The position numbers and the translations under genes are program-made. This document shows positions 6,931 to 7,081 of a DNA stretch of 7,081 nucleotides, piece after piece. The DNA comes from JARDZI01 sp041639705 (GTDB lineage Bacteria; Bacillota; Clostridia; Clostridiales; Caloramatoraceae), in NCBI GenBank assembly GCA_041639705.1, contig JBEQBT010000180.1, positions 1 to 7,081 on the forward strand, written 5' to 3'. Numbering within the stretch: the first letter of the stretch is position 1; every line of letters begins with the position of its first letter. Below the pieces are notes generated by a model that made no database searches, was not told where the DNA came from, and saw only the letters and a list, made by a program, of their open reading frames with translations.

Positions 6931-7068
6931 CTATTTTTGGTTTGTATCTACATATTCCTTTGCATTACTAACATCAATTTCAGCTGGAATAGAAACCTTT
7001 GATACTGGCTTGGTTTTAATATGATTGGTCCATGCAGCAGTATCATGTCTTTCAATTGGCTTTGTCAT
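6931..7068 (-). CDS. Small 45-residue protein, DUF3787-like
   Basis: On the minus strand an ATG (7066-7068) opens a 45-codon frame that ends in TAG (6931-6933). An AAGG ribosome binding site (7076-7079) sits seven bases before the ATG. The protein starts MTKPIERHDTAAWTN and ends NAKEYVDTNQK, with PVSKVSIPAE in the middle. It is soluble-looking and mildly charged, with no membrane segment or signal peptide. From memory, the HDTAAW, PVSxVxIP and NAKxxVDxNxK pattern matches short clostridial proteins annotated as DUF3787, whose function is unknown. That match is recalled, not searched. The frame is open to the window edge upstream, so a longer form is possible, but the binding site favours this start. 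It converges on pfor and shares the terminator at 6877-6916. Confidence 0.75.
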   Translation of the reverse strand: MTKPIERHDTAAWTNHIKTKPVSKVSIPAEIDVSNAKEYVDTNQK

Positions 7069-7075
7069 GAAATTA

Positions 7076-7079
7076 CCTT
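7076..7079 (-). promoter_or_regulatory. Ribosome binding site of the DUF3787-like gene
   Basis: Read on the minus strand, AAAAGG comes seven bases before the ATG at 7068. It is the main evidence, besides the protein pattern, that this short frame is translated. The promoter lies beyond the right edge. Confidence 0.6.
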
Positions 7080-7081
7080 TT

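Overview
The window is A+T-rich, with clostridial-style ribosome binding sites, tight intergenic hairpin terminators and a full-length one-chain pyruvate:ferredoxin oxidoreductase. This points to a strictly anaerobic member of the Clostridia (Bacillota), probably Clostridium or a near relative; the sequence alone does not settle the genus. All the large genes are intact and belong to well-known families. I found no convincing new system.

Layout. Positions 3-53 hold the last codons of an unidentified plus-strand gene, closed by a very strong hairpin terminator (46-103). A spacer of about 210 bases leads to a two-gene operon. The first gene is tldD (317-1765, TTG start), a putative zinc metallopeptidase with an HESVGH motif. 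The second is its metal-site-less partner tldE/pmbA (1755-3074), which overlaps it by 11 bases. A short hairpin terminator (3087-3111) ends this operon. After an A+T-rich spacer come ten N (3244-3253), followed directly by 13 bases identical to the 3' end of the Illumina adapter (3254-3266). This is a scaffold join with leftover adapter, not natural sequence. To its right lies nifJ/pfor (3346-6873), which ends in a 16-bp hairpin (6877-6916). That hairpin is shared with a convergent minus-strand gene for a 45-residue protein (6931-7068) that resembles the clostridial DUF3787 family.

How the genes work together. TldD and TldE are expected to form one heteromeric protease, which fits their overlapping, translationally coupled genes. 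The oxidoreductase is a stand-alone central-metabolism enzyme: pyruvate + CoA to acetyl-CoA + CO2 with reduced ferredoxin. Its placement next to tldDE depends entirely on the scaffold join, so no functional link should be read into it. The best points for follow-up are the adapter-marked gap, which cuts the upstream region of pfor, and the small antisense gene at the right edge, which is easily missed by a length cut-off.
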